This document shows positions 1 through 8,589 of a DNA stretch of 42,304 bases, one piece after another. A model generated the notes under the pieces. It ran no database searches and had not been told where the DNA came from. It worked only from the letters and a program-made list of their open reading frames with translations. The stretch is from an uncultured Bacteroidales bacterium. GTDB taxonomy: Bacteria > Bacteroidota > Bacteroidia > Bacteroidales > P3. The translations under genes were made by a program, and so were the position numbers. Location: positions 1 to 42,304 of the forward strand of contig ONEY01000014.1 in NCBI GenBank assembly GCA_900316965.1. Direction: 5' to 3'. Positions within the stretch are counted from its first letter, which is position 1. Every line of letters starts with the position of its first letter.

Positions 1-375
1 AAACGAAAGAATTTCAAATCGATTTTGTCAAAGAACTCTATAAATTATAAAATATCAATATATTACAAGAAAATTCAAAAAGTTAACGCACCAGTATTAA
101 TGACAAAAAAAAAGCCAATTTGTCTATTTTTAGAAAATTATAACTGAAAAAAACAACGACTTTGTCTATTTTTGTAAAATATTAATCAACTAAAATTATT
201 TTTTGTGTCTACTTTATTAGGCTGGTACAATACGATAAAATTAAAAGTGAGATTTTGCAATATTCACAACATATAAATTGTGAGAAAATGTAATTTTTGA
301 GTAAAATAAATTTTGAGGATTTGTAAAAAGATTATATCTTTGCATTTTGAAATAATAGGCAATATATATCTGGAT
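1..375. other. AT-rich leader region with spaced direct repeats
   Basis: No credible gene is visible in these 375 bases, which are very AT-rich. The 13-mer TTTGTCTATTTTT occurs at 119-131 and again at 161-173, exactly 42 bp apart. A degenerate third copy sharing GTCTA begins near 207. The only functional element I can support is the promoter at 312-342 for the downstream ATPase gene. Confidence 0.6.
312..342 (+). promoter_or_regulatory. Bacteroidota-type promoter (-33 TTTG, -7 TATCTTTG)
   Basis: TTTG at 312-315 and TATCTTTG at 335-342 are separated by exactly 19 bp. This fits the -33/-7 consensus of the primary sigma factor in Bacteroidota (TTTG, 19-21 bp, TAnnTTTG). The ATPase ATG lies 33 bp downstream of the -7 box. 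A possible TTG start at 313 lies inside this promoter and can therefore be discarded. Confidence 0.75.
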
Positions 376-1725
376 ATGAAGAATAAATCATTGGTTTTCA
401 AAAGGAAAATATATAACGAGATGCTTCAATGGAAGCAAAGCAAGCAGGGCAAAACTGCCTTGCTGATTAAGGGTGCCCGACGTGTAGGGAAGTCAACTAT
501 TGCCGAGGAATTTGCCAAACGGGAGTATGACAGTTATATCGCCATCGATTTCGCTGATGCCAAGAAAAATGTATGGGAGGCGGTGGAGCACATATCAGAC
601 AGGGACGATTTTTTCATGCGGCTACAATTCATTTTTGGTGTAAAATTGTATGAGCGTAGATCTGTGATTATTTTTGACGAAGTCCAGAAATGTCCTGAAG
701 CTCGTCAGGCAATCAAGTATCTTGTGAAAGACGGCCGATATGATTTTATCGAGACCGGTTCCCTTCTATCGATCAAAAAGAACGTCCAGAATATCGTCAT
801 TCCAAGTGAAGAAACTCGGCTCACCATGTATCCAATGGATTACGAGGAATTTCGCTGGGCCATGGGCGACACAGTCACGGTGCCCCTTATGGGCGAAAAT
901 CTCAAAAACCGCAGATCGCTGGGTGACGGAGTCACACGGAAGCTTATGCATGACCTGCGCCTTTATATGCTTGTCGGTGGTATGCCCCAGGCAGTAGAGA
1001 CATATCTCAAAACCAACAATCTTACCGATGTTGACGACACAAAGCGGGCAATACTTGAATTGTACAATGATGACTTTATGAAAATCGATCCGTCAGGAAG
1101 GGTGTCTAAATTGTTCAGTGCCATTCCGGCCCAACTTTCCAAGAACGCATCCCGTTATCAAGTCAATTCAGTATTGGAGAAACGAGGGAATAGGGATACA
1201 ATGTCAGAATTGCTGAGAGATTTGGAGGATAGTCTTACGGTTAATTTCGCCCACCATGCCGACGACCCCAACGTGGGAATGCCAATGCATACCGACTATG
1301 GCCAATATAAGTTATATGTAGGGGATACTGGATTGTTCGTCACTCTTGCATTCTGGGACAAAGCCGCCACTGACAATATCATATACCAGAAACTTCTTTC
1401 AGACAAACTTTCGGCCGATCTTGGGTATGTATATGAAAACATCGTCGCGCAGATGCTTGTTGCTGCCGGAAACAGACTATTCTACCACACATGGCCGACA
1501 GAAAACGGGAAGCACAACTATGAGATAGATTTTCTTCTTTCAAGAGGGAACAAGATTTGTCCTATCGAAGTGAAGTCGTCAGGATACAAGACCCACGCAT
1601 CACTCGATGCATTCCAAAAGAAGTTCTCCAAACGTATTGGGAATAGATATTTGGTTTATCCCAAAGACCTGAGAAAAGAGCAGGATTTACTTTATGTTCC
1701 AGTCTTTATGACAATGCTCCTGTAA
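376..1725 (+). CDS. ATP-binding protein, AAA_14 / DUF4143 family
   Basis: This 449-residue protein has the usual AAA_14 plus DUF4143 layout. The Walker A motif GARRVGKST is at residues 33-41 and the Walker B region IIFDEVQK has D101 and E102. The C-terminal part carries a PD-(D/E)XK-like signature: D385 in EIDFLL, then E398 and K400 in IEVKSS. The family is very common and multi-copy in Bacteroidales and its cellular role is not established; a nucleic-acid-related or defence role is only a guess. I chose the ATG at 376 because the promoter covers the upstream TTG. A strong terminator follows, so it is probably a single-gene unit. Its neighbours (orphan protein, broken recombinase) suggest accessory DNA. 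Confidence 0.85.
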   Translation: MKNKSLVFKRKIYNEMLQWKQSKQGKTALLIKGARRVGKSTIAEEFAKREYDSYIAIDFADAKKNVWEAVEHISDRDDFFMRLQFIFGVKLYERRSVIIFDEVQKCPEARQAIKYLVKDGRYDFIETGSLLSIKKNVQNIVIPSEETRLTMYPMDYEEFRWAMGDTVTVPLMGENLKNRRSLGDGVTRKLMHDLRLYMLVGGMPQAVETYLKTNNLTDVDDTKRAILELYNDDFMKIDPSGRVSKLFSAIPAQLSKNASRYQVNSVLEKRGNRDTMSELLRDLEDSLTVNFAHHADDPNVGMPMHTDYGQYKLYVGDTGLFVTLAFWDKAATDNIIYQKLLSDKLSADLGYVYENIVAQMLVAAGNRLFYHTWPTENGKHNYEIDFLLSRGNKICPIEVKSSGYKTHASLDAFQKKFSKRIGNRYLVYPKDLRKEQDLLYVPVFMTMLL

Positions 1726-1750
1726 AAGGACTCCACCATTACTATAACTT

Positions 1751-1786
1751 AATCGCACATACCCCCATGTATGTGCGATTTTTTTT
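1751..1786 (+). terminator. Intrinsic terminator after the ATPase gene
   Basis: A perfect 12-bp stem is formed by AATCGCACATAC (1751-1762) and GTATGTGCGATT (1769-1780), with loop CCCCAT, followed by a run of T at 1779-1786. Confidence 0.9.
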
Positions 1787-1858
1787 GCTAAACATTGCTA
1801 ATCCATTGAATTTTCTGTTTTTGCTACTATATTATAATGTAACAAGAAACATTGTAAA

Positions 1859-2209
1859 ATGGCAAAGTATATCATCGACGTGCTAAACACCCAGCCTGAC
1901 GTGGTGCAGAGTTGGGGCGTCGACCCAAAATCGGTAAAGACAATCAAAGACGGACTGCAATTCCACATCGAAGGTTCCAAATTCACGGGAACGGTGACCA
2001 TTACCTATATGGTAGGACTCGACATGTTAAAGGTGAAAACCGTATCGGACACTGACAGGAAAGATGTCATCGCCCATGAAAGAGTCTATATCGATCATCT
2101 GGTGCGAATCATCGACGAGTCGGAGGTAAAGACACCCGACTATGAGAAATGTGTAAAAAGCCAGTTCCCCGTCATCATTGTTGACTCCGACCAATCCGGC
2201 AGGTCGTGA
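1859..2209 (+). CDS. Hypothetical protein, 116 aa
   Basis: I do not recognise this family. The protein is soluble, with no signal peptide and no membrane segment. It is rich in charged residues and predicted beta/alpha elements, for example FTGTVTITYMVG near the middle, and it ends in a polar tail. The ATG at 1859 is the natural start: it follows the preceding terminator by about 70 bp and no better upstream codon exists. The stop (2207-2209) is followed at once by three short repeated motifs and then the recombinase fragment, so the gene may belong to the same mobile or decayed island. I see no clear promoter. Coding potential is supported by a clean 351-bp frame and codon use like that of its neighbours. 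Confidence 0.55.
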   Translation: MAKYIIDVLNTQPDVVQSWGVDPKSVKTIKDGLQFHIEGSKFTGTVTITYMVGLDMLKVKTVSDTDRKDVIAHERVYIDHLVRIIDESEVKTPDYEKCVKSQFPVIIVDSDQSGRS

Positions 2210-2210
2210 C

Positions 2211-2285
2211 CGTGTTCAAAAAACAGGCGTGTTCAAAAAAACTTGTAAGAATATCTGAATACACAGAAAAAGCGTGTTCAAAAAA
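2211..2285 (+). repeat. Three copies of the 13-mer CGTGTTCAAAAAA
   Basis: The 13-mer occurs at 2211-2223, 2228-2240 and 2273-2285, so start-to-start distances are 17 and 45 bp. It fills the gap between the 116-aa gene and the recombinase fragment ATG at 2299. Possible roles are recombinase or operator binding, or simple slippage; the sequence does not decide. Confidence 0.6.
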
Positions 2286-2298
2286 GGCAAAGGATAAA

Positions 2299-2493
2299 AT
2301 GAATACAGAAAACAACAATACCGCCGTGATTTACGCCAGAGTGTCATCCATCGGCGACCGGCAGAACACGGATCGCCAGGTGTCGGACCTCTCGGCACTG
2401 GCCATACAGAAAGGGCTCTCCATTGAAAAGGTGTACGAGGAACATGTGTCGGGAGCAAAGAAGAACATCGACCGTCCCGTGCTGACAGAATGA
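2299..2493 (+). pseudogene. Truncated serine recombinase (resolvase N-terminal fragment)
   Basis: The 64-residue product starts with the resolvase/invertase N-terminal signature: AVIYARVSS with the putative nucleophile serine, then a TDRQ segment and the motif VSGAKKN. Full-length members of this family are about 190 residues or longer and include a helix-turn-helix DNA-binding part. Here a TGA at 2491-2493 stops the frame immediately after RPVLTE. Nothing downstream restores the fold: the frame continues only six codons before another stop. I infer a decayed recombinase rather than a functional short protein. In-frame codons exist upstream to 2206, but they run through the triple 13-mer and are unlikely to be translated. 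The fragment is a sign of past mobile-element activity. Confidence 0.7.
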
Positions 2494-2682
2494 TGCAACT
2501 CGTGTTTAAAATAACAAAATCATGTCACCTTTAGGACTTAGGAACAGTTTGTTGAAATAATAACCCATTTGACTTGATTCTCTTTATTATACAATCATTC
2601 CTCGTTAAGATTCACTATGCTCGAACGCCCCTATGTCATCAAAAGTTTTCTTCTATGTTACTATTTATTAATATTTTTAGCG

Positions 2683-2690
2683 TAACTTTG
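2683..2690 (+). promoter_or_regulatory. -7 promoter box TAACTTTG before the YitT gene
   Basis: TAACTTTG matches the TAnnTTTG consensus and lies 57 bp upstream of the ATG at 2748. No good -33 TTTG is seen at the expected spacing. Confidence 0.5.
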
Positions 2691-2747
2691 CAAACCGAAA
2701 AAATAAATCAAAATCTATACAAATAATTATATTACAGTAATTTGAAT

Positions 2748-3698
2748 ATGAGCAACACTAAGAAAGTAAATCTAAAAGAAGAAATTATCGCCTATCTGCT
2801 TGTCGCTTTGGGCAGCGCTGTTTTTGCCGTGGGCGACGTTATGTTTGTCAACCCTTATCACCTCGCTCCTGGCGGCGTATACGGTCTCGCCAACGTTTTC
2901 AACGCCCTGTGGGGTTGGAAAATATCCCTGGCAGGCATCTGCATGGACATTCCTCTGCTCATAATAGGAACCATCATCCTTGGCCCTCGTTTCGGAGTTA
3001 AAACAATTGTATCTGTTGTCCTTATCCCTATTTTCACATACATTCTGGAAACCACATGGGGCTACGCTCCTCTTATCTACGATGGCGTATTCGCCAACGA
3101 AGGCACTTCCACAATGCTCTCCTTTATAGACAACGGCAAGGAGGTGTTCTTCTCACCCGACTTCTTCCTCAACACCATTGTATCTGGCATCGTTTACGGC
3201 GTCGCCATCGGCCTCATTTTCCGCGCCGGCGCCACTTCGGGCGGTAGCGATATCATCTCGATGATAATCCACAAATACACAAAAATATCGCTCGGCACCT
3301 TGGTCATCATCGTAGACAGCCTCATCTCTCTCACCACTCTTGTCATCGGCAACATTCGTCTCCCAATATACTCCATACTCCTCATTTACATAGAAGGCAA
3401 AATCATCGACGTCATCGTTGAAGGTGTATCCACTTTCAAAACCGTCTTCATCATCACCGACAAGATTGACTTGGTGAAAGACTATATCCTCAACGACTTG
3501 AAACGCGGCGGCACTTGCTTCCCCGGCGTAGGCCTCTACCAAGGACACGAACGTAAGATGATTTATGTCACCCTAGACCGCGGCGATCTTGTCAAGCTGA
3601 AATCGAACCTTCGCCACCTCGACCCCAACGCTTTCGTCAACGTTATAGAAAGCTCTGAAATTATGGGCCTCGGATTCAAAGCCCTACCTGAGGAATAA
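2748..3698 (+). CDS. YitT family membrane protein (DUF161 + DUF2179)
   Basis: This is a 316-residue inner-membrane protein. About five hydrophobic segments lie in the first 225 residues, starting with AYLLVALGSAVFAVGDVMF, and the segment GATSGGSDI near residue 165 is typical of YitT/DUF161 proteins. The last 90 residues form the soluble DUF2179 domain, which has a conserved GGTCFPG-like turn. YitT proteins are presumed transporters of unknown substrate. The ATG at 2748 is preferred over a TTG two codons upstream. A -7 box lies upstream and the glycosyltransferase gene begins 21 bp after the stop, so the two are probably co-transcribed. The family call is firm and the substrate unknown. Confidence 0.88.
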   Translation: MSNTKKVNLKEEIIAYLLVALGSAVFAVGDVMFVNPYHLAPGGVYGLANVFNALWGWKISLAGICMDIPLLIIGTIILGPRFGVKTIVSVVLIPIFTYILETTWGYAPLIYDGVFANEGTSTMLSFIDNGKEVFFSPDFFLNTIVSGIVYGVAIGLIFRAGATSGGSDIISMIIHKYTKISLGTLVIIVDSLISLTTLVIGNIRLPIYSILLIYIEGKIIDVIVEGVSTFKTVFIITDKIDLVKDYILNDLKRGGTCFPGVGLYQGHERKMIYVTLDRGDLVKLKSNLRHLDPNAFVNVIESSEIMGLGFKALPEE

Positions 3699-3719
3699 CA
3701 CCACAAAAACCCCCACGGC

Positions 3720-4931
3720 ATGAAAGTCCTACAAATATGCTACAAGCCCCCTTATCCGCCAGTGGATGGCGGCACCGTGGGCATGCACTGCATAACCAAG
3801 GGCCTCCTTGCCGACGGCCACAACGTTAAGGTCCTATCTGTATTCAGCGACAAACACCCCGTCAGATATGAATCTATGGACGACGATTACCGCTCCGCCA
3901 CACGGTTTGAAGCCGAATACATAGACCTCTCAATTCACCCACTGGACGCCGCCATGTCGCTACTCTGCGGTGAGTCGTACAATGTGAAGCGCTTTGAAAG
4001 CAAATCCTTTGCAAACAAAATCATAGACGTGCTAAGTAAAGATACTTTCGACATCATCCAAGTCGAAAGTATCTTCCTTGCACCATACGTCCCCGTTATA
4101 CGCAGCCACACCAACACTCCCATCGTTATGAGAGCCCACAATGTGGAATATATGATATGGCGTAAACTGGCACTGTCGACCACAAACCCTCTAAAACGTT
4201 GGTATATAAAGAAACTGGCATTGTCGCTTCGCGCCTATGAGCTGGAACATGTCAACGACTTTGACGGCATAGTGTGCGTCACCGACCTGGACGCCGACAC
4301 TTTCCGCCGCGAAGGATGCCGCCGCCCTATTATGGTAAGACCCTTCGGCATAGACCCAAAGCCAGCCATAAACACTAACGTTGAACCCTACAGCCTTTTC
4401 CATATCGCCGCCATGGACTGGCAGCCCAACCTTGACGGCGTCAACTGGTTCCTAGACAAGGTATGGCCACTCATACACAACAAACTGCCACAAGTGAACC
4501 TCTACCTTGCAGGACGCAAAATGCCCGAAACACTCCTCACGCTGAAGATGGATGGCGTCCACGTGGTTGGCGAAGTACCCGACGCATTCGAATTTATGGC
4601 CTCAAAACAAATCAACATCGTTCCACTACTGGCAGGCAGCGGTATCAGAGTTAAAATCATCGAGGCCATGTCTATTGGCAAACCCGTGATATCAACCACA
4701 ATAGGCGCCGAGGGCATAAAATACACGGACGGAAAGGATATCCTCATAGCCAACACCCCAGAGGAATTCATGCATCAAATAGAACGTTGCCTAAACACAC
4801 CACAAATCTTGGAACTTATAGGCTCCAACGCTCATAGTTTGGCCATGAAAGAATACGACAACAACTCACTTTCGAAGCGGCTTGTCGACTTCTACAATAA
4901 AATTATCGAAAAAACGTTATCAGAGAGTTGA
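3720..4931 (+). CDS. Glycosyltransferase, GT4-like (GT-B fold)
   Basis: This 403-residue protein begins with a Rossmann-like MKVLQICY strand and the loop PYPPVDGGT, as expected for a GT-B N-terminal acceptor domain. The C-terminal nucleotide-sugar-binding domain contains GSGIRVKIIEAMSIGKPVI near residues 305-325, the GT4 E-x7-E type region. No membrane segments are seen. The likely role is transfer of a sugar from a nucleotide donor to surface glycan, LPS or glycoprotein; the exact substrates cannot be read. The gene sits between the YitT gene (21 bp upstream) and a small secreted-protein gene (17 bp downstream), suggesting a three-gene transcript. Confidence 0.85.
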   Translation: MKVLQICYKPPYPPVDGGTVGMHCITKGLLADGHNVKVLSVFSDKHPVRYESMDDDYRSATRFEAEYIDLSIHPLDAAMSLLCGESYNVKRFESKSFANKIIDVLSKDTFDIIQVESIFLAPYVPVIRSHTNTPIVMRAHNVEYMIWRKLALSTTNPLKRWYIKKLALSLRAYELEHVNDFDGIVCVTDLDADTFRREGCRRPIMVRPFGIDPKPAINTNVEPYSLFHIAAMDWQPNLDGVNWFLDKVWPLIHNKLPQVNLYLAGRKMPETLLTLKMDGVHVVGEVPDAFEFMASKQINIVPLLAGSGIRVKIIEAMSIGKPVISTTIGAEGIKYTDGKDILIANTPEEFMHQIERCLNTPQILELIGSNAHSLAMKEYDNNSLSKRLVDFYNKIIEKTLSES

Positions 4932-4948
4932 TAATAATTATTCCCTCA

Positions 4949-5461
4949 ATGAAAACAAAAAAAATCCTCACAACCATCATCATGCTCGCCGCCGTCATGA
5001 TGGCTTCGGCTCAAATAAGAATCCCCGAAACAAAAGTTAGCTTCTCATTTCCCAATGGAGGTTGGAAATATCTGGAAACAAGTAAAATAAACGACAACAC
5101 CAACGTCTATCTCTACTCATATTCCAAAGACTATGTCGTTGACAATGCCGGCGATACCGTCATCCCTTTCATGCGCATCTACGTCCGCAAAAATTACACC
5201 GGAACAGTATACGATATGGCCTACAGCCGTTTCATGGCTCAAGGATTCCAAGCCCTGCAGGAATACCCTTTCCTTGACGGCATTGGATACCTAGGCGCCT
5301 ATACCAATGACGGAGACGGAAAAGACTACGAATTTAAAATGGTCTACATAAAAGACCGCAACATTATGCTGGAAATACGCCTAGAAACGACTTTGGACCT
5401 ATATGATAATTTCGACAAGGAATTCCAGGCAATTCTCGAGACTATTAAAGTAAGCAAATAA
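4949..5461 (+). CDS. Secreted hypothetical protein, 170 aa
   Basis: The protein starts with a classic signal peptide (KTKK, a hydrophobic core, then ASAQ at about residue 22), so export to the periplasm is likely. The mature part of about 148 residues is mixed alpha/beta, and its pattern (FSFPNGGWKYLE, then a long helix ending in FQAILETIKVSK) recalls small PsbP/Mog1-like periplasmic folds; this is only a suggestion. There is no lipobox cysteine. A TTG at 4928 would place extra hydrophobic residues ahead of the signal peptide, so the ATG at 4949 was chosen. It follows the glycosyltransferase stop by 17 bp. Confidence 0.75.
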   Translation: MKTKKILTTIIMLAAVMMASAQIRIPETKVSFSFPNGGWKYLETSKINDNTNVYLYSYSKDYVVDNAGDTVIPFMRIYVRKNYTGTVYDMAYSRFMAQGFQALQEYPFLDGIGYLGAYTNDGDGKDYEFKMVYIKDRNIMLEIRLETTLDLYDNFDKEFQAILETIKVSK

Positions 5462-5622
5462 TTGATGATATGATTGATACCATGTTACAATGATATTATT
5501 GATCTTTTTATTGACTCAAAGCAAATCATAATCCTTAACCGACATCCATCAACCTCTAGTACTTACATACAATAACGACAACCTTTTAGTACACGAATCT
5601 TAAGAGTTCCATCACATAATCA

Positions 5623-8397
5623 ATGAAACGATATACATTATTATTGGTGTTTTTGTCTCTTACCTTTGCTCTGTCGGCACAAAACGACGGCCAAGACAAA
5701 GATGATTACTCCCGCCAATACAACAAATTGTATAAATCATACCTCAAAGAGCCCACCAATGTGGCCACAATGCTGGAAATGGCTCTTTTCTATTCCGACA
5801 CCCTCAACCCGATGCTCGACTATCCTACGGCTATGAATTATATCACAGCCGCCGAAACACGTTATATCGAAGTGCTGGAGGACAGAGAAAAATACAAAGA
5901 AGCCAGCCGCCTAATAAAGAAAAAAATAACGATAGTCCTTGTACGACAAACCAAACACCGTATTGCCAGCCAAGCACGCCGCCACCTTGACCGTACAAAC
6001 TATCCATCAGACGCGACCCTCGACAGCTACGCCAAAGCTTTCAAAAACGACCCTGTCACACTTCAACTGGTTGAAAGCAAGCGCATGCAGACAAAATATT
6101 ACGCCGCACAACAAGCCAACACCCTCGAATCATACCACTCATTTTTGAACAGCTATCCCTCCACCCTCGAGGGTGAGGAGGCCGCTAAAAACATGGCTAT
6201 GCTCGCCGAAAAACGTATCGCCCAAACTACTCGCGAGGAACAAGTAGACTCCCTGTTGGCCGGCCACCTCGATGTCGCACAAGTGCGCAACGTGGCCACT
6301 AAACGCAAAAGCGCCATAGCATACAAAAAACTAATGGCTAACCCCTCTCCTAAAGGTTACCGCGACTTCCTAACACGCTACCCCGGCAGCGACCAACACG
6401 CCAAAGTACAAGAATTGATAGACGGATTGCTGCAACAGGAATTCAACTCTATTTCCTCCCCGCGCCAACTAGCCGACTTCGCCAACGACAACCCTGAAAG
6501 TCCCTTGGCAGAACAGGCTATCGAAAAACTTAAATACCTCATCACCGAACGACGCGACATGGAAGCTGTCGCCATATACCTCGACGAATTCAAACTTGAC
6601 GTTAGCTACAACGACATATACCTCAAATATTTCAACTGGCACACCGAGGAGGGCAACAAGGCGCCTATAGTTAAATTCCACGAAACGAACCCCGACTTCC
6701 CCTACAAAATGGCTGTGGACGACGCCCTGAAAGCAGCCGAGAAATTCGACTCGATAAACATAATGATGCCTTTTGAAGAAAAAGAATTCAAACAATGGGC
6801 ATCAAAAATATACCACCTCACCGGTAAAAAAGAGTCTTTCGTGGCCCTGCAACGCACCCTTCAGGGCATCATCGCCTCAAAACAGTGGAACAAAGTCCCC
6901 GAACGCCTCGACTATTTCTCGCTGAGCTTCGAAGACCACTGCGTAGAGGAAGTCGCCGAACTACGTCAAACGCTGGAAAAACCCATCGACAAACGTCTAT
7001 CCCTCTCTACCGTAGTACGCCCTGCCTACGACATGATGCACCCCGTCATGCACTCCAATGGCAAACTCCTCTTCTATAATCGCACCATTGCCGGCAAAAG
7101 CCACATTCAGGTGGCACACAAAACCGCCACAAAGAAAAACGTCGTTTGGCGCAGCAGCGGCGACATCTCTTTCACCAACATCAACAACGCCGACGTCGAA
7201 ATATACAGTCTCTTCGATAACGACAGCCGCATGCTTCTGGGTCACAACGGCGACATCATGGTCGCTGAAGTCAGCGACAGCGGATGGACGGTAACAGAAA
7301 CCCTCCCCTCTCCTATCAACAGTCCCTACCATGACTACGACGCCTTCATGGTTCCCGACGGCAGCGGCATTCTGATTGCTTCCGACCGTCCAGGAGGTCA
7401 GAACCTACAACCCTCTGGCAGCTACTTCCACGGCGACACAGCCTTGGCCTCTGACATCTATTTCATTCCTCGCACCAACAAAGGATGGGCCAACAAAGCC
7501 ATCAATCTAGGTTTCGATGTCAACAGTCCCTATATGGAATGCAGCCCCGTGGTTAGCGACGACCTTAAAACGCTCTATTTTATCACCGACGGACGCGGCG
7601 GACTGGGATATGGCGACATATACTACACAACCCGCGACAATACATCAGACTGGACACACTGGGCTAAGCCTGTCAATTACGGCAAAGAGGTTAACAGCGG
7701 CAAAAATGAAATATCTTTGTCCATCGCTAACAACAACTCTACTCTGATTATTTGCAGCAACGCTGGCGGTCACTACGGATGCTACATCGCCCCGGCCTAT
7801 CACTTGCTCAATAGCTCCATGACCAAAGTCACCATCACACCTGGCGAAGTAGGCATAATATTCGATATCTTCGAACTCGACAGCCAACGCCGCATCAACC
7901 ACAACCAAAGCGTTAATCGCCAAGAGGCATGGAGTACTTCTCTCTATAACGACAAAAAATACATTCTATATCCTCGCTGCGAAGGACTCTACATTCCTGC
8001 CATAGCTTTCTCACCTCAAAGCAATAACGTCATTACACCAAAGGCATACACCCCCAACATGCTTTTACAACTCTCGTCGAGCTCACAAGGTATTGTCAAC
8101 AACGGCATTATATTCGAAAACAACCGCGCCACCCTACTGTCACCCTCTTTGATTGAGATCGACAACCTGGCTCATTTTTTGAAAAACAACAATAACCTCA
8201 CTCTCGAAATAATCGTACATGTTGACGGCAGCGACGACACATTCTGCTATAACCTTTCACAGTCACGCGGCGACGAGATAAAAAAACAACTCACACAACG
8301 CGGCGTCAGTAGCGACAACATCACCGTGTCACCCTACGGCAATAGCCTTACAAAACAAGACAGTGCCACCGCCTCTATCATTCTCATGTTTAGATAG
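5623..8397 (+). CDS. PorE-like TPR / PD40 propeller / OmpA-like protein
   Basis: The 924-residue protein has a signal peptide (ending SAQ, residues 1-19). Residues 20-450 are helical and repeat-like (TPR-type). Residues 467-740 hold PD40/WD40-like propeller repeats, including DGSGILIASDRPGG near 570 and DLKTLYFITDGRGG near 645. A beta-rich segment at 741-825 resembles a carboxypeptidase-regulatory-like domain. An OmpA-like domain spans about 827-924. This order matches PorE, a T9SS component that binds peptidoglycan. In the OmpA part the aspartate (D868 in HVDGSDD) and arginine (R882 in SQSRGDE) that contact meso-diaminopimelate in OmpA-family domains are kept, but the end is short and lacks the usual RRVE strand. 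It stands alone between a 161-bp gap and a terminator. Whether it is the true PorE or a paralogue is unclear. Confidence 0.75.
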   Translation: MKRYTLLLVFLSLTFALSAQNDGQDKDDYSRQYNKLYKSYLKEPTNVATMLEMALFYSDTLNPMLDYPTAMNYITAAETRYIEVLEDREKYKEASRLIKKKITIVLVRQTKHRIASQARRHLDRTNYPSDATLDSYAKAFKNDPVTLQLVESKRMQTKYYAAQQANTLESYHSFLNSYPSTLEGEEAAKNMAMLAEKRIAQTTREEQVDSLLAGHLDVAQVRNVATKRKSAIAYKKLMANPSPKGYRDFLTRYPGSDQHAKVQELIDGLLQQEFNSISSPRQLADFANDNPESPLAEQAIEKLKYLITERRDMEAVAIYLDEFKLDVSYNDIYLKYFNWHTEEGNKAPIVKFHETNPDFPYKMAVDDALKAAEKFDSINIMMPFEEKEFKQWASKIYHLTGKKESFVALQRTLQGIIASKQWNKVPERLDYFSLSFEDHCVEEVAELRQTLEKPIDKRLSLSTVVRPAYDMMHPVMHSNGKLLFYNRTIAGKSHIQVAHKTATKKNVVWRSSGDISFTNINNADVEIYSLFDNDSRMLLGHNGDIMVAEVSDSGWTVTETLPSPINSPYHDYDAFMVPDGSGILIASDRPGGQNLQPSGSYFHGDTALASDIYFIPRTNKGWANKAINLGFDVNSPYMECSPVVSDDLKTLYFITDGRGGLGYGDIYYTTRDNTSDWTHWAKPVNYGKEVNSGKNEISLSIANNNSTLIICSNAGGHYGCYIAPAYHLLNSSMTKVTITPGEVGIIFDIFELDSQRRINHNQSVNRQEAWSTSLYNDKKYILYPRCEGLYIPAIAFSPQSNNVITPKAYTPNMLLQLSSSSQGIVNNGIIFENNRATLLSPSLIEIDNLAHFLKNNNNLTLEIIVHVDGSDDTFCYNLSQSRGDEIKKQLTQRGVSSDNITVSPYGNSLTKQDSATASIILMFR

Positions 8398-8453
8398 ATA
8401 CCATTACAATAAAAACAAGTCTGGAATCCCAGCCCTTTCTATTTGAGGGGTAG

Positions 8454-8497
8454 AGCAAAAGAGGAGGAGATATGTTACTTCTCCTCTTTTGCTTTTA
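8454..8497 (+). terminator. Intrinsic terminator after the PorE-like gene
   Basis: AGCAAAAGAGGAG (8454-8466) pairs perfectly over 13 bp with CTCCTCTTTTGCT (8481-8493) across a 14-nt loop, followed by TTTATTA. Confidence 0.85.
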
Positions 8498-8557
8498 TTA
8501 ACAATCGGTTGCGGATTTCTTTTCGGCAACTACGATAATTCTACTCAAAATAAGATG

Positions 8558-8565
8558 TATTTTTG
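8558..8565 (+). promoter_or_regulatory. -7 promoter box TATTTTTG before the hydrolase gene
   Basis: TATTTTTG matches TAnnTTTG and ends 24 bp before the ATG at 8590. A -33 element is not obvious. Confidence 0.55.
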
Positions 8566-8589
8566 TAGCCGTTAAAAAATATATCCACA

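Noticed and set aside
313..375. N-terminal extension of the ATPase from a TTG at 313
   Set aside because: The TTG is inside the promoter's -33 element and upstream of the -7 box, so it would not be transcribed from this promoter.
2491..2493. TGA in the recombinase fragment as selenocysteine
   Set aside because: No SECIS-like hairpin is apparent, serine recombinases are not selenoproteins, and another stop follows within a few codons.
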